Source: an uncultured Opitutales bacterium
Lineage (GTDB): Bacteria > Verrucomicrobiota > Verrucomicrobiia > Opitutales > Seribacteraceae
Length of the DNA: 64,000 nucleotides
Direction of reading: 5' to 3'
Assembly: GCA_905478775.1 (NCBI GenBank)
Contig: CAJQKB010000057.1
Location: 1-64,000, forward strand
The notes beneath the pieces are model-generated. The model saw nothing but the letters and a program-made list of their open reading frames with translations. It was not told where the DNA came from and ran no database searches. The position numbers and the translations under genes were made by a program. Shown piece by piece: positions 26,469 to 35,217 of the stretch (its first letter is position 1; each line of letters opens with the position of its first letter).

Positions 26469-27413
26469 ATGACTAATCAAGATCAAGCGAATCCTCAAGG
26501 TTCCTCTCTTTGGAAGGATGCCCGGGCCCGCATGGCGAAAAATAGATTCGCGATGGGGGGACTCTGGATAATCATCCTTATGTTCTCACTCTGTTTTATT
26601 TTCGCATGGTTTTGTACAGACCCTAACCAGGTCAACCTCATCAATAAGTTTGCCTCTCCTTCGCTGGATCATTGGTTTGGAACCGATGCTCTCGGGCGCG
26701 ATCTATTTGCCCGCATTCTCTACGGCGGACAGGTTTCCATTCTCGTTGGCTTAATCGCCACAGCCGTTTCCGTTGCCATCGGAATCGTTTATGGAGCTGT
26801 TTCAGGTTTCGCAGGGGGAAGAACGGATGCAATCATGATGCGCGTAGTGGATACATTGCTTGCCATACCCTTCCTGGTTCTCGTTATCGTACTACAGGCA
26901 ACATTAAGTGACTGGTCTGGGGATGCCACCCGATGGATCGTGGAAAATTTCAAATGGGATAAAGAATTCACGGGACGGTTAACCAATGTAATTCCGCTCT
27001 TCTTCGCCCTCGGTCTACTAGGCTGGCTTACCCTGTCCCGAATCGTGCGAGCCCAGGTGATGAGCATTAAGGAACGCGAATTCGTGGAAGCAGCAGTGGC
27101 ACTGGGATACGGAAAAGCTCGTATTCTTTTTCGACATATTATTCCAAATGTTCTTGGTCCCACAGTTGTCTACTCCACCCTTACCGTTCCAGGCTTCATC
27201 ATGTATGAAGCAATTCTCTCATTTCTCGGATTGGGAGTGGAATCACCAAATAGTTCGTGGGGCGTTCTAATCAAAGAGGGTTCCAATTTTTTGGAAACTG
27301 AAGTTCAACTTCTTCTTTTACCAGGTCTATTCTTTTCCCTCACTCTCTTTTCCCTTAATTTCCTAGGAGATGGACTTCGGGATGCACTGGATGTAAAAGC
27401 TGCCAAAGACTAA
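26469..27413 (+). CDS. oppC: Peptide ABC transporter permease, OppC/DppC type
   Basis: The 314-residue permease has TM1 (FAMGGLWIIILMFSLCFIFAWF), then the OppC hallmark HWFGTDALGRDLFARILYGGQ, and the EAA loop AAVALGYGKARILFRHIIPNV. It follows oppB by four bases and overlaps the next ATPase gene by a TAATG junction, so the operon is translationally coupled. Confidence 0.95.
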   Translation: MTNQDQANPQGSSLWKDARARMAKNRFAMGGLWIIILMFSLCFIFAWFCTDPNQVNLINKFASPSLDHWFGTDALGRDLFARILYGGQVSILVGLIATAVSVAIGIVYGAVSGFAGGRTDAIMMRVVDTLLAIPFLVLVIVLQATLSDWSGDATRWIVENFKWDKEFTGRLTNVIPLFFALGLLGWLTLSRIVRAQVMSIKEREFVEAAVALGYGKARILFRHIIPNVLGPTVVYSTLTVPGFIMYEAILSFLGLGVESPNSSWGVLIKEGSNFLETEVQLLLLPGLFFSLTLFSLNFLGDGLRDALDVKAAKD

Positions 27414-29152
27414 TGAGTTTGCTTAAAATAAAAAATCTGAAAACTTATTTCCACACCCGTGCGGGCACGAACCGGGCAGTGGACGATGTCAGTTTCTCGA
27501 TTAATAAAGGAGAAATCGTAGGGGTGGTGGGAGAATCGGGTTCAGGAAAGTCGGTCACTTGCCATACCTTACTTGGACTTCTGCCCCAACCCCCCGCAAG
27601 GGTGGAAGGTGGAACTGTAACCTTTGATGGTGGAGAACTCCTTACCCTCTCCCATTTACGCCTCAGAGAGATCAGAGGGAAGCGGATATCAATGATCTTT
27701 CAAGATCCCATGAGCTGTCTGAACCCGTACTTGAAAATTATTGATCAAGTAACCGAACCCATTCTCATTCATGAGCATGTCTCACGACAAACTGCAGAGG
27801 CGCGTGCGATTGAGATGATGAAAAAAGTCGGGATAAGAGATGCCGAATTAAGAGCCCACTCCTACCCTCACGAATTTTCCGGCGGTATGCGACAACGAGT
27901 CATGATTGCCATGGCATTGGTTACCAAACCCGATCTTTTATTGGCAGATGAACCAACCACCGCACTCGATGTAACCGTACAAGCCCGTATCCTGAAGATC
28001 CTTCACGACCTGAAAGATGACCTCGGAATTGCAGTGCTCTTCGTAACCCATGACCTTGGTGTAGTCGCTGACATTGCCGACCGGGTAGTGGTAATGTACC
28101 GCGGTAAGATTGTCGAACAAGGGAATACCCGTGATATCTTTGAAAAACCATCCCATCCCTACGTAAAAGGACTTCTTGCCTGTAGACCCACTCTAGAAAC
28201 CCAATATCAAACCCTTCCCACCGTGGACGATTTTCTTCAGTCGGAAGTCGGAGCGGACGGTTCTTTTATTCTCAGTGAACGGACGGATGCAAAAAAACGA
28301 CTGGCAGGGCTTCAAAAACAACTAAAATGTGAAATTTCGGACAAGGATATCCCGACCACTCTACTACAAGTTAAAGACCTAAAAGTACACTTTCACTCCG
28401 GAGGTGGATTCCTGGGAAAACCCCGCAGGACGATTAAAGCAGTCGACGGAGTCGACCTAACAATTGCAAAAGGTCAAACCCTTGGACTGGTCGGAGAATC
28501 CGGATGCGGAAAAACCACCCTCGGGCGGGCCATACTGCGCCTGCAAGAATCAAAATCTGGCTCAGTCCTCTACGATGAAAATGAGCTCACCTCTCTGAAC
28601 CGGTCCGAAATGCTCGGGTTTCGAAAGAGGATGCAGATCATATTTCAGGACCCTTATGCTTCCCTTAATCCTCGCCAAACGATCGAACAAACACTCATCG
28701 AACCAATGCTCGTTCACAAAATTGGTTCCAATCATTCGGAAAGACGGGATCGAATAGTTTCTCTCCTGGAGGAGGTTGGCCTTGGGTCCAATTTCCTTCT
28801 TCGATATCCGCACGAGTTTTCGGGGGGACAAAGGCAACGAATTAGCGTAGCCAGAGCACTGGCAGTGGAGCCGGAATTCATTGTCTGTGATGAATGCGTC
28901 AGTGCCATGGATGTTTCTGTGCAGGCACAGGTACTTAATTTACTTCGTGAATTGCAGCAAAAAAGAAACCTTACCTATCTCTTTATTTCCCATGACCTCA
29001 GCGTAGTAAAATTTATGTCCGATGACATGATTGTGATGAAAAATGGACAGGTAATGGAAAGCGGCAATGCAGAAGAGATCTACAAAAATCCTCGATCCGA
29101 ATACACCCGTGAATTATTGGATGCGATTCCCAAATCGACTCTTTCCGGCTAG
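27413..29152 (+). CDS. oppDF: Fused OppD-OppF double ABC ATPase
   Basis: The 579-residue protein contains two complete ABC ATPase modules. Module 1 has [39 protein letters not shown] and THDLGVV. Module 2 (from about residue 320) has [40 protein letters not shown] and SHDLSVV. The first resembles OppD and the second OppF, so one chain replaces the two subunits of the minus-strand operon. The Walker B of the second half reads CDEC instead of the usual LDEP, but the catalytic Asp-Glu is kept. Fused forms of this kind are known in peptide and glutathione importers (GsiA, YejF). It is the last gene of the operon. Confidence 0.95.
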   Translation: MSLLKIKNLKTYFHTRAGTNRAVDDVSFSINKGEIVGVVGESGSGKSVTCHTLLGLLPQPPARVEGGTVTFDGGELLTLSHLRLREIRGKRISMIFQDPMSCLNPYLKIIDQVTEPILIHEHVSRQTAEARAIEMMKKVGIRDAELRAHSYPHEFSGGMRQRVMIAMALVTKPDLLLADEPTTALDVTVQARILKILHDLKDDLGIAVLFVTHDLGVVADIADRVVVMYRGKIVEQGNTRDIFEKPSHPYVKGLLACRPTLETQYQTLPTVDDFLQSEVGADGSFILSERTDAKKRLAGLQKQLKCEISDKDIPTTLLQVKDLKVHFHSGGGFLGKPRRTIKAVDGVDLTIAKGQTLGLVGESGCGKTTLGRAILRLQESKSGSVLYDENELTSLNRSEMLGFRKRMQIIFQDPYASLNPRQTIEQTLIEPMLVHKIGSNHSERRDRIVSLLEEVGLGSNFLLRYPHEFSGGQRQRISVARALAVEPEFIVCDECVSAMDVSVQAQVLNLLRELQQKRNLTYLFISHDLSVVKFMSDDMIVMKNGQVMESGNAEEIYKNPRSEYTRELLDAIPKSTLSG

Positions 29153-29184
29153 AAAATTCTTGTTTTCCACCAGGAAGGATTATT

Positions 29185-30045
29185 CTACTTAATTAACCCC
29201 AATCTTTCACCCGAAAAAAGGAATTGCTGTGCTAATCCGCAAAACTTACCAAAGTGAGATCGTGCAAAAATTATTTTCTGAACTGGACTAAAAGATTCGA
29301 GGTTATAATGCCTATCCAGTGTTTTTGCGATCCAGGTATCAACGGGAAATGCCTCGGATTTCTTGGCTCCAAAAAGCAGTGCACAATCTGCAATTTTCGG
29401 ACCGACTCCCGGTAAGGAAACCAGTTTAGACTTTGCCTCCGGATAGGGTAAATTTATTATTGTATTTAAAAAAGTAGGTTCATCGTTGAGAATTGAAGCC
29501 ACTCCACAAACATATTTGGCACGATACCCTAATTTTAATTCCCTCAGTTCTTTCTCTTTAACTTGCGATAATACCTGCCAACCGGGAAAACTCCAAATAT
29601 TGGGGGCAAGTTGAATACCGAATTTTTGTGAAACCAAATAGCCCAATTCTTTGATTTGCGGAATACTCTTAGCAGAACTTAATAAAAAGTAAAAAAGCAT
29701 TTCTTCGAATGGTTGATTAAGTATTGTCAGACCCGGGAGGGATTGTATGCATTGGGCAAGAATCGAGTCACTTCGCCATGGTAGGTTCTGAACCGCATCA
29801 TCATAGGTTTTATCCAACCATAGGTACTCTAGTATTTCGTTTTGGGTGGCTGGAAATTGTTTCGAGGTTCGCCAATGAATAACCCCATTTACTAATTTTA
29901 ATTCAACTAACTTGGAACGAAATGAACCTAGCCACGTTCCATAATCTGTCGCGCTCCAAGTAAAACTTTGACCTCCTTCCAAAGTCTCTTTTAGCCCGAG
30001 AAGAGAAATGTTTTTCGGCTTAGCTAATTCCTTCCAGGGGAACAT
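29185..30045 (-). CDS. ogg: 8-oxoguanine DNA glycosylase/AP lyase, OGG1 type
   Basis: I place the start at ATG 30045 (MFPWKELAKPKN), giving 286 residues and a 19-base gap to the upstream gene; a start at 30114 would overlap that gene by 50 bases. The N-terminal OGG fold contains LGLKETLEGGQSFTWSATDYGTWLG. The helix-hairpin-helix GPD core reads LVSLPGVGPKIADCALLFG with the Schiff-base lysine, followed by AFPVDTWIAK with the catalytic aspartate. OGG1 removes oxidised guanine opposite cytosine. It converges with the oppDF gene. Confidence 0.9.
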   Translation of the reverse strand: MFPWKELAKPKNISLLGLKETLEGGQSFTWSATDYGTWLGSFRSKLVELKLVNGVIHWRTSKQFPATQNEILEYLWLDKTYDDAVQNLPWRSDSILAQCIQSLPGLTILNQPFEEMLFYFLLSSAKSIPQIKELGYLVSQKFGIQLAPNIWSFPGWQVLSQVKEKELRELKLGYRAKYVCGVASILNDEPTFLNTIINLPYPEAKSKLVSLPGVGPKIADCALLFGAKKSEAFPVDTWIAKTLDRHYNLESFSPVQKIIFARSHFGKFCGLAQQFLFSGERLGLIK

Positions 30046-30064
30046 CGAAAAAATAGTCTGCGAA

Positions 30065-30532
30065 TTAATCGTGACTCCAAAGAAAACTTTTTTTGAGTAA
30101 AAATAAGTCTTCATTTGAATTCTTTAATTCAATCTTCCATGCAATTGGTTTCACTTTATTACTGGCCCAGTCTTTTCCGGTGAGTCCAAGAAAAATCTCG
30201 CTCTTCCCTTCTTCAATAACCGGTAAAGAAAAGGTAAACCGTTCGATTTCGGTTCGACCATTACGAATCACAGATAAAATAATATTCTTTTCGGTTAGGA
30301 GTTTCCGAAAATATTGATTCAGAGAAAACGAGAAATATAGACCTTCTCTTTCTTGATTGGTTCTACAATAAACCATCTTCCCGGTATATTCTTTTCCAGA
30401 AAAGTACTCAGGAATGCGCGTCAGTTCATTGGCATTAAAATACCGAAGTGAAACGCGAGTAAGTTCTTTTCCGAAAAGAACCGAGCTATAAAAAAGCGAC
30501 AGGCAGAGGAGCAGAACAAACTGTTTGCTCAC
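30065..30532 (-). CDS. Small exported protein of unknown function
   Basis: The 155-residue product starts with GTG at 30532 and has a clear signal peptide (VLLLCLSLFYSSVLFG). The mature part is beta-rich and charged (YFSGKEYTGKMVYCRTNQERE, SEIFLGLTGKDWASNKVKPIAWKIEL) with a single Cys. I recognise no family. It lies 19 bases upstream of the glycosylase and 14 bases downstream of the basic-protein gene, so it may be co-transcribed with both. Confidence 0.65.
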   Translation of the reverse strand: MSKQFVLLLCLSLFYSSVLFGKELTRVSLRYFNANELTRIPEYFSGKEYTGKMVYCRTNQEREGLYFSFSLNQYFRKLLTEKNIILSVIRNGRTEIERFTFSLPVIEEGKSEIFLGLTGKDWASNKVKPIAWKIELKNSNEDLFLLKKSFLWSHD

Positions 30533-30546
30533 AAAACTACCACAAC

Positions 30547-30858
30547 TCAGCTCTCAGTTGAATCTTTCGATTCTTTCTGAGGGGCTTCTGCTTTTTCTTC
30601 TTTGGGAGCAGCATCTTTCACAGGTTTGTCTCCCAAAACATCAGTTGGTTTGGCTTTTTCTGCGACTGGTTCAGGTTTTTTCTCTACCACTTTTTCCTTC
30701 TTGGTAGTTGCAGTCTTTCGAACTGCTCTTGGTTTACTGACCTTGGCCTTAGTACTTTTTGACGATTTGCTAATTAATTCTTTAACCGCTAATTTCCGCT
30801 TTGCAATGTATGCTGCTCTTCGGCGACGCTTTAAGATTTTGTTGTATTGTTTGCCCAT
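30547..30858 (-). CDS. Small Lys/Arg-rich basic protein with histone-like tail
   Basis: ATG 30858 (MGKQYNKILKRRRRAAYIAKRK) is preferred over 30906, whose extra residues look like untranslated leader. The 103-residue product has a very basic N-terminal helix followed by a low-complexity Lys/Ala/Pro/Glu tail (KAKVSKPRAVRKTATTKKEK, then EKKPEPVAEKAKP). The MGKQYNK..KRRRR..Y.KR start looks familiar from short hypothetical proteins of Verrucomicrobia, though I cannot verify this here. Binding to DNA, RNA or ribosomes is inferred only from charge. Confidence 0.7.
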   Translation of the reverse strand: MGKQYNKILKRRRRAAYIAKRKLAVKELISKSSKSTKAKVSKPRAVRKTATTKKEKVVEKKPEPVAEKAKPTDVLGDKPVKDAAPKEEKAEAPQKESKDSTES

Positions 30859-30930
30859 AATGTAGGAATTACTCTGAAGGAAATTGGAACAAGAAGCAAG
30901 ATTCAAACTCCGCCACCGTGCTTGAAAATT

Positions 30931-32016
30931 TTACTGAATGTCAATCGGTTTTCCCGATTGAGCAGATTGGTAAGTCGCATCAATAATTTTCATCAGTGCC
31001 AACGCCTGGTCTGGAGTGTTCAAAGGACTCTCTTCTCCCGCAATAGTCCGTACAAAATTTTCTGCCGAACGAATTCGTCCCATATCTTCATTGGGCTCAG
31101 TTTTAATCGAACGGTTAACAGACCGGCCATGTTCCTGAACATATAATTCGCAATCATCAATTGCCGTATCATCCAAACCATCTGAGCCGAATAAACGACG
31201 AATCATACCTCCTGCCTTCTTCCCTTGAAAGGTTACCGATACTTCCTCTTGCTTAACCATTTCTGCCCAAGAGACTTGGAAAGAAAGAATTTGTCCGGTT
31301 GTGAATTTTATAAATCCATGAGAGGCACTTTCCACATCTGTCACTCCGTCTGCGACATCAGGAATACCCCAGGGGCCTTTAAAATTCTTGTCCTGAATGA
31401 AGTCCGAGAATGTTTGTGCCAACACACAGGATGGCGTCGGGTAGTCCATGTAGTAAAGAGCAAGGTCCACCATGTGTAATAAATCAATTAAGGGTCCACC
31501 TCCGGATAATTCCTTGTTGGTAAACCAACCACCAAATCCCGGTATCCCAGTCCTTCTTATCCATTTGGCCTGGGCAGAGTTAATCTGGCCCACTTCACCG
31601 GCTTCTATATATTTTCTTAGGGCATATGATTCTGGACGAGCCCGATTATTAAAATTGAACATCAAAGTCTTACCGGCACTTTCAGACGCTTCTTTCATTT
31701 GCAAAACTTCTGCCGCATTTAAAGCGGGTGGTTTTTCGCAAAACACATGTTTTCCAGCCTGCAATACCTGTAACGCTAATGGTCGGTGCGTACGATTGGG
31801 GGTTATGATACTAACCGCATCAAGGTCAGTTAATTGTTCGAGCATTTGAGCAGAATCTGAAAAGACATGGGGTACATCATAAGTCTCAGCTGCCTTTTTT
31901 GCCGCAACTTGATTCATATCACAAATTGCAACGATTTCTGCCCCAGCATTCCGAAAGCCCGCGCTATGATATTGCAGCATGCCGCCGGCTCCGATTATTC
32001 CTATTTTAATTGTCAT
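30931..32016 (-). CDS. Gfo/Idh/MocA-family NAD(P)-dependent oxidoreductase
   Basis: This 361-residue enzyme has an N-terminal Rossmann fold (IKIGIIGAGGMLQYHSAGF), the family EKP motif (HVFCEKPPALNA) and a C-terminal alpha/beta domain. The active-site region GPLIDLLHMVDLALYYM matches the G.l.D.g.H.id pattern. Members oxidise sugars, inositols or their derivatives at a hydroxyl. It is the third gene of a run (isomerase-type TIM barrel, dehydrogenase, dehydrogenase) on the minus strand, which suggests catabolism of an unidentified polyol or sugar derivative. Confidence 0.93.
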   Translation of the reverse strand: MTIKIGIIGAGGMLQYHSAGFRNAGAEIVAICDMNQVAAKKAAETYDVPHVFSDSAQMLEQLTDLDAVSIITPNRTHRPLALQVLQAGKHVFCEKPPALNAAEVLQMKEASESAGKTLMFNFNNRARPESYALRKYIEAGEVGQINSAQAKWIRRTGIPGFGGWFTNKELSGGGPLIDLLHMVDLALYYMDYPTPSCVLAQTFSDFIQDKNFKGPWGIPDVADGVTDVESASHGFIKFTTGQILSFQVSWAEMVKQEEVSVTFQGKKAGGMIRRLFGSDGLDDTAIDDCELYVQEHGRSVNRSIKTEPNEDMGRIRSAENFVRTIAGEESPLNTPDQALALMKIIDATYQSAQSGKPIDIQ

Positions 32017-32053
32017 TCAAATTCTTGTTTGTAGTTGATGAGAAGGGTCGTGC

Positions 32054-33220
32054 TTACTTTGGAATCGAAGGAAACTTAACCCATTTTTCCTTCGCGTTGG
32101 CACTTTTTACAACGGTTTCGATAAAAGCCATTCCAATTATTCCATCGCGAATATCCGGAAAATCATAACCTGATTTACGCGGAAATTTACCCGCAATTTC
32201 GTCTTTAATGGCAACGGCAGCAGAATTATACACATTGGCAAACGCCTCAATAAATCCTTCCGGGTGACCGAAAGGAATTCTTGTATTTTCTGCAGCGGCA
32301 CCAGTTATGTAATCATTCCCTCGACGATAAATTTCCCGGGGTGCACGCGCATCCTTAACGATTAATTCATTCGGGTGTTCCTGGTGCCATTCCAACGATT
32401 TCTTGGTGCCGTAGATTCGGATATTTAAATTATTTTCATCTCCGTTTGAAATTTGTGATGCATAAAGAATTCCACGAGCACCTCCTTTAAAACGAACTAG
32501 TAAATTACCATCATCATCCAACACACGACCGGGGATGTTAACCGATAAATCTGCACATAAAGAATCGATCTCTAAACCAGAAATATAATGAACCAAATTT
32601 TCCGCATGTGTGCCAATATCTCCCATGCAGTTGGAAACTCCTGCAATTTTAGGATCGGCTCGCCAGTTGGAAATTGCTTTGCTCTCCCCCGTTAATGCAG
32701 TGATCGCGTATCCTTGAGGATATTCACAGACAACCTTAATGATCTTTCCAAGCTTTCCCTTTTTTACCATATCACGGGCTAATTTAACCATCGGATAGCC
32801 CGTGTAATTATGAGTCAATGCAAAGACTTTTTTTGATTTTATAATTACCTTCCTGAGCTCTCTCGCCTGGGCGAGGTCAAGCGTGACTGGCTTATCGCAA
32901 ATCACATTAAACCCCGCTTTTAGAAAAGTTTTTGCCACATCAAAATGAAGATAGTTTTGCACCACTATACTTACAAAATCAATTCGTTCACCCTCTGGCA
33001 ACAAGGCTTCTTTCTCGGCCATTTCCTGGTACGATCCGTAGGTTCGGGAGGGATCGATAAAGAAATCTTTTCCCGACTGCTTCGATTTTTTGGGGTCGGA
33101 TGAAAAAGCACCCGCCACCAATTCGATTTTTCCATCAAGATTTGCTGCTCGTCGATGAACGCCGCCTATGAATGCACCACGCCCGCCTCCAACCATGCCC
33201 ATTTTTAGTTTTCTATTCAT
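32054..33220 (-). CDS. Gfo/Idh/MocA-family oxidoreductase
   Basis: The 388-residue protein has the dinucleotide motif MGMVGGGRGAFIGGVHRRAA, the catalytic-lysine motif VICDKPVTLDL and the substrate region NCMGDIGTHAENLVHYISG, all typical of the family. It is distinct from the neighbouring paralogue (the G-G-G-R-G nucleotide loop differs), so the two probably act on different steps or substrates. It lies 30 bases downstream of the TIM-barrel gene and 37 bases upstream of the other oxidoreductase. Confidence 0.93.
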   Translation of the reverse strand: MNRKLKMGMVGGGRGAFIGGVHRRAANLDGKIELVAGAFSSDPKKSKQSGKDFFIDPSRTYGSYQEMAEKEALLPEGERIDFVSIVVQNYLHFDVAKTFLKAGFNVICDKPVTLDLAQARELRKVIIKSKKVFALTHNYTGYPMVKLARDMVKKGKLGKIIKVVCEYPQGYAITALTGESKAISNWRADPKIAGVSNCMGDIGTHAENLVHYISGLEIDSLCADLSVNIPGRVLDDDGNLLVRFKGGARGILYASQISNGDENNLNIRIYGTKKSLEWHQEHPNELIVKDARAPREIYRRGNDYITGAAAENTRIPFGHPEGFIEAFANVYNSAAVAIKDEIAGKFPRKSGYDFPDIRDGIIGMAFIETVVKSANAKEKWVKFPSIPK

Positions 33221-33250
33221 AAATTTCTGGGTCCAATTAAATGATAATCG

Positions 33251-34294
33251 TCATTGATTTTTCTTATCAAATGCGGAATCAAATGCCATTTCATTGGATT
33301 TAAAATCCAGATTTTTTACAAATTCGCAGGATTCTGTGGCGCCATGAAAGCGATCCATCCGACCATCCTCCCACTCAATGGAAAGAGGCCCTGCATAATG
33401 AATGTCATTTAAAGCAACTATGATTTCCTCAAAATTCACATCTCCTCTTCCAACGGAGCGAAAATCCCACTGTCGGCGTGGGTCGCAAAATGTGGTGTGA
33501 CCTCCAAATACTCCAACCGTACCATCCCCGTGCCCCCACCAGGCATCTTTCATATGGGCATGATAAATTCGATCCGAAAAAGTTCGGATGAACTTCACAT
33601 AGTCAACTCCCTGATATCCAAGATGCGAGGGGTCGTAGTTAAAACCAAATCGCTTGTGGTTTTTAACGGCCTCCAAAGCACGCTGGGCACTGGCAATATC
33701 GAAAGCAATTTCAGTCGGATGAACCTCCAAGGCAAAATTTACATTTTGCTTTTCAAATTCTTCCAGAATCGGCCCAAAACGCTTCGCGAAATCTTCAAAC
33801 CCTTTATCCCAATAGGCCTGATCAGTTGGTGGGAAGGCATAGATTGAATGCCAAATACTGGATCCTGTGAAACCATTCACCACCGCGGGAAAATCATCTT
33901 TTTTTCTACGTCCAGGTTTTGCATTTATAAAGTTGCGACATGCCTTGGCAGTTTTTGACATTTTCTTTGCTGCCCTCTTACGAACTTTCTCAGGATCTCC
34001 ATCCCCCCAAACATCTGGCGGAAGGATTGATTGATGACGTTCATCAATAGGGTCACAAATTGCCTGCCCCACAAGATGGCTCGATATGGCAAAGCAATCC
34101 AGGTTATTATCGGACAAAATTTCCCATCTCTCTTGACAATATTTTTTGGAGATCGCCGCTTTATCTACATCAAAGTGGTCCCCCCAACAGGCTAACTCCA
34201 AACCGTCGTAGCCCATTTCTGAAGCTTTTTCAGCAAGCGTTGGTAAAGAAAGATCGGCCCATTGACCGGTAAACAATGTTACTGTTCTTGGCAT
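33251..34294 (-). CDS. Xylose-isomerase-like TIM-barrel sugar isomerase/epimerase
   Basis: The 347-residue protein is of the AP endonuclease 2/sugar phosphate isomerase fold. Likely metal ligands sit in [13 protein letters not shown] (Glu), [11 protein letters not shown] (Asp and His), [10 protein letters not shown] (His, Asp) and [12 protein letters not shown] (Glu). The front reads [20 protein letters not shown] with [13 protein letters not shown]. Relatives act as epimerases or dehydratases in inositol and uncommon-sugar pathways. As first gene of the run with two Gfo/Idh/MocA dehydrogenases it probably handles the keto intermediate they produce. Confidence 0.9.
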   Translation of the reverse strand: MPRTVTLFTGQWADLSLPTLAEKASEMGYDGLELACWGDHFDVDKAAISKKYCQERWEILSDNNLDCFAISSHLVGQAICDPIDERHQSILPPDVWGDGDPEKVRKRAAKKMSKTAKACRNFINAKPGRRKKDDFPAVVNGFTGSSIWHSIYAFPPTDQAYWDKGFEDFAKRFGPILEEFEKQNVNFALEVHPTEIAFDIASAQRALEAVKNHKRFGFNYDPSHLGYQGVDYVKFIRTFSDRIYHAHMKDAWWGHGDGTVGVFGGHTTFCDPRRQWDFRSVGRGDVNFEEIIVALNDIHYAGPLSIEWEDGRMDRFHGATESCEFVKNLDFKSNEMAFDSAFDKKNQ

Positions 34295-34429
34295 ATAAAA
34301 ATTGTTAAATTTATAGATTAATTAGTTCCAATAAGGAAGTTTTTACTAAGTGAGGGCAACGCTTTTTTGGTAAAACTATAATTAAATACCAAAAGAGGTA
34401 GTTGAATTTGATTTAAAATGAAATTGGAT

Positions 34430-35089
34430 TCAATCGGAGACAAGTATTTTTTGGGCTGTTTTATACCCCAGCGAAAATTTCGGCATTTTTTCAACCTGTA
34501 ATTCAATGGTATCGGCGACTTTTTCGTTTTTTACAAGCGTCACCATTCTTCCAGGCATCAGGCCTTTCGCCTGAGCAAAATTTAGAAATTCAGGACTTTG
34601 ATCAAGAATTGATTCAATTTTCATTTTCGTACCCACTAATGAATCTAAGAGGGTTTTTTTGGGTAATCTACGAATAATCCCGTTCTTTGTTGGAATTGGG
34701 TGCCCATGCGGGTCATGCCGAGGCTTGCCTAGAAATATGTCCAAACGCTCCAACACCTTCTCCGAAATGGCATGCTCGAGCACCTCCGCTTCATCATGAA
34801 TTTCGCTCCAATCTAGACCGAGAGTTTCAACTAAGAATGTTTCCAATAATCGATGGCGCCTTATCATTATCATCCCAATCTTCTTGCCCGATGGAGTAAG
34901 TCGAACTCCTTTCCGGGATTTATAAGAAAGCCATTTTTCTTTTTGAAGATTCTTCATCATCGAGGTCGCGGTCCCTGGAGTTACGCCAAGCGAAGTCGCA
35001 ATCATTCCCATCGGAACTTCTCCACGCTCACATTCCATCGATAATTTTAAGATCGACTTGAGGTAGTTTTCAACCGTCGCACTTGGCAT
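34430..35089 (-). CDS. mntR: DtxR/MntR-family metal-dependent repressor
   Basis: This 219-residue regulator contains a winged helix (ATVENYLKSILKLS, MIATSLGVTPGTATSMMKNL). The metal-binding dimerisation domain reads RRHRLLETFLVETLGLDWSE, then IHDEAEVLEHAIS and PRHDPHGHPIP. A C-terminal FeoA/SH3-like domain follows (GLMPGRMVTLVKN). The fold senses Fe(II) or Mn(II) and represses uptake genes. It is divergent from the metal transporter operon, sharing a 128-base promoter region with a dyad. The symbol reflects family likeness; metal specificity is not decided by the sequence. Confidence 0.9.
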   Translation of the reverse strand: MPSATVENYLKSILKLSMECERGEVPMGMIATSLGVTPGTATSMMKNLQKEKWLSYKSRKGVRLTPSGKKIGMIMIRRHRLLETFLVETLGLDWSEIHDEAEVLEHAISEKVLERLDIFLGKPRHDPHGHPIPTKNGIIRRLPKKTLLDSLVGTKMKIESILDQSPEFLNFAQAKGLMPGRMVTLVKNEKVADTIELQVEKMPKFSLGYKTAQKILVSD

Positions 35090-35116
35090 GTGGATTATCT
35101 TGAATGTAATGTCCTA

Positions 35117-35144
35117 TTGACTCAAGGAAAATGATTGCTACACT
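35117..35144 (+). promoter_or_regulatory. Predicted sigma-70-like promoter of the metal-transporter operon
   Basis: A TTGACT (35117-35122) and a TACACT (35139-35144) are separated by 16 bases, a good -35/-10 pair reading toward the binding-protein gene at 35218. It lies 29 bases outside the divergent repressor's start. The dyad described next begins two bases after the -10, where a bound repressor would block initiation. Confidence 0.5.
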
Positions 35145-35145
35145 T

Positions 35146-35177
35146 TGACTAATCAAAAATAATACTTTTAATAGTCA
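35146..35177. promoter_or_regulatory. Candidate DtxR/MntR operator dyad
   Basis: The 32-base stretch is flanked by TGACTA (left) and TAGTCA (right). Comparing the left arm with the reverse complement of the right, 10 of the first 12 positions match (TGACTA-n-T-n-AAA). It lies between the divergent repressor and transporter genes, overlapping the likely transcription start of the latter. That is the expected position for a metal-repressor box; the sequence does not match a consensus I can name exactly. Confidence 0.45.
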
Positions 35178-35217
35178 TAAATATTTAATTTATTCACCTA
35201 AATACTTTCTTTGGTGC

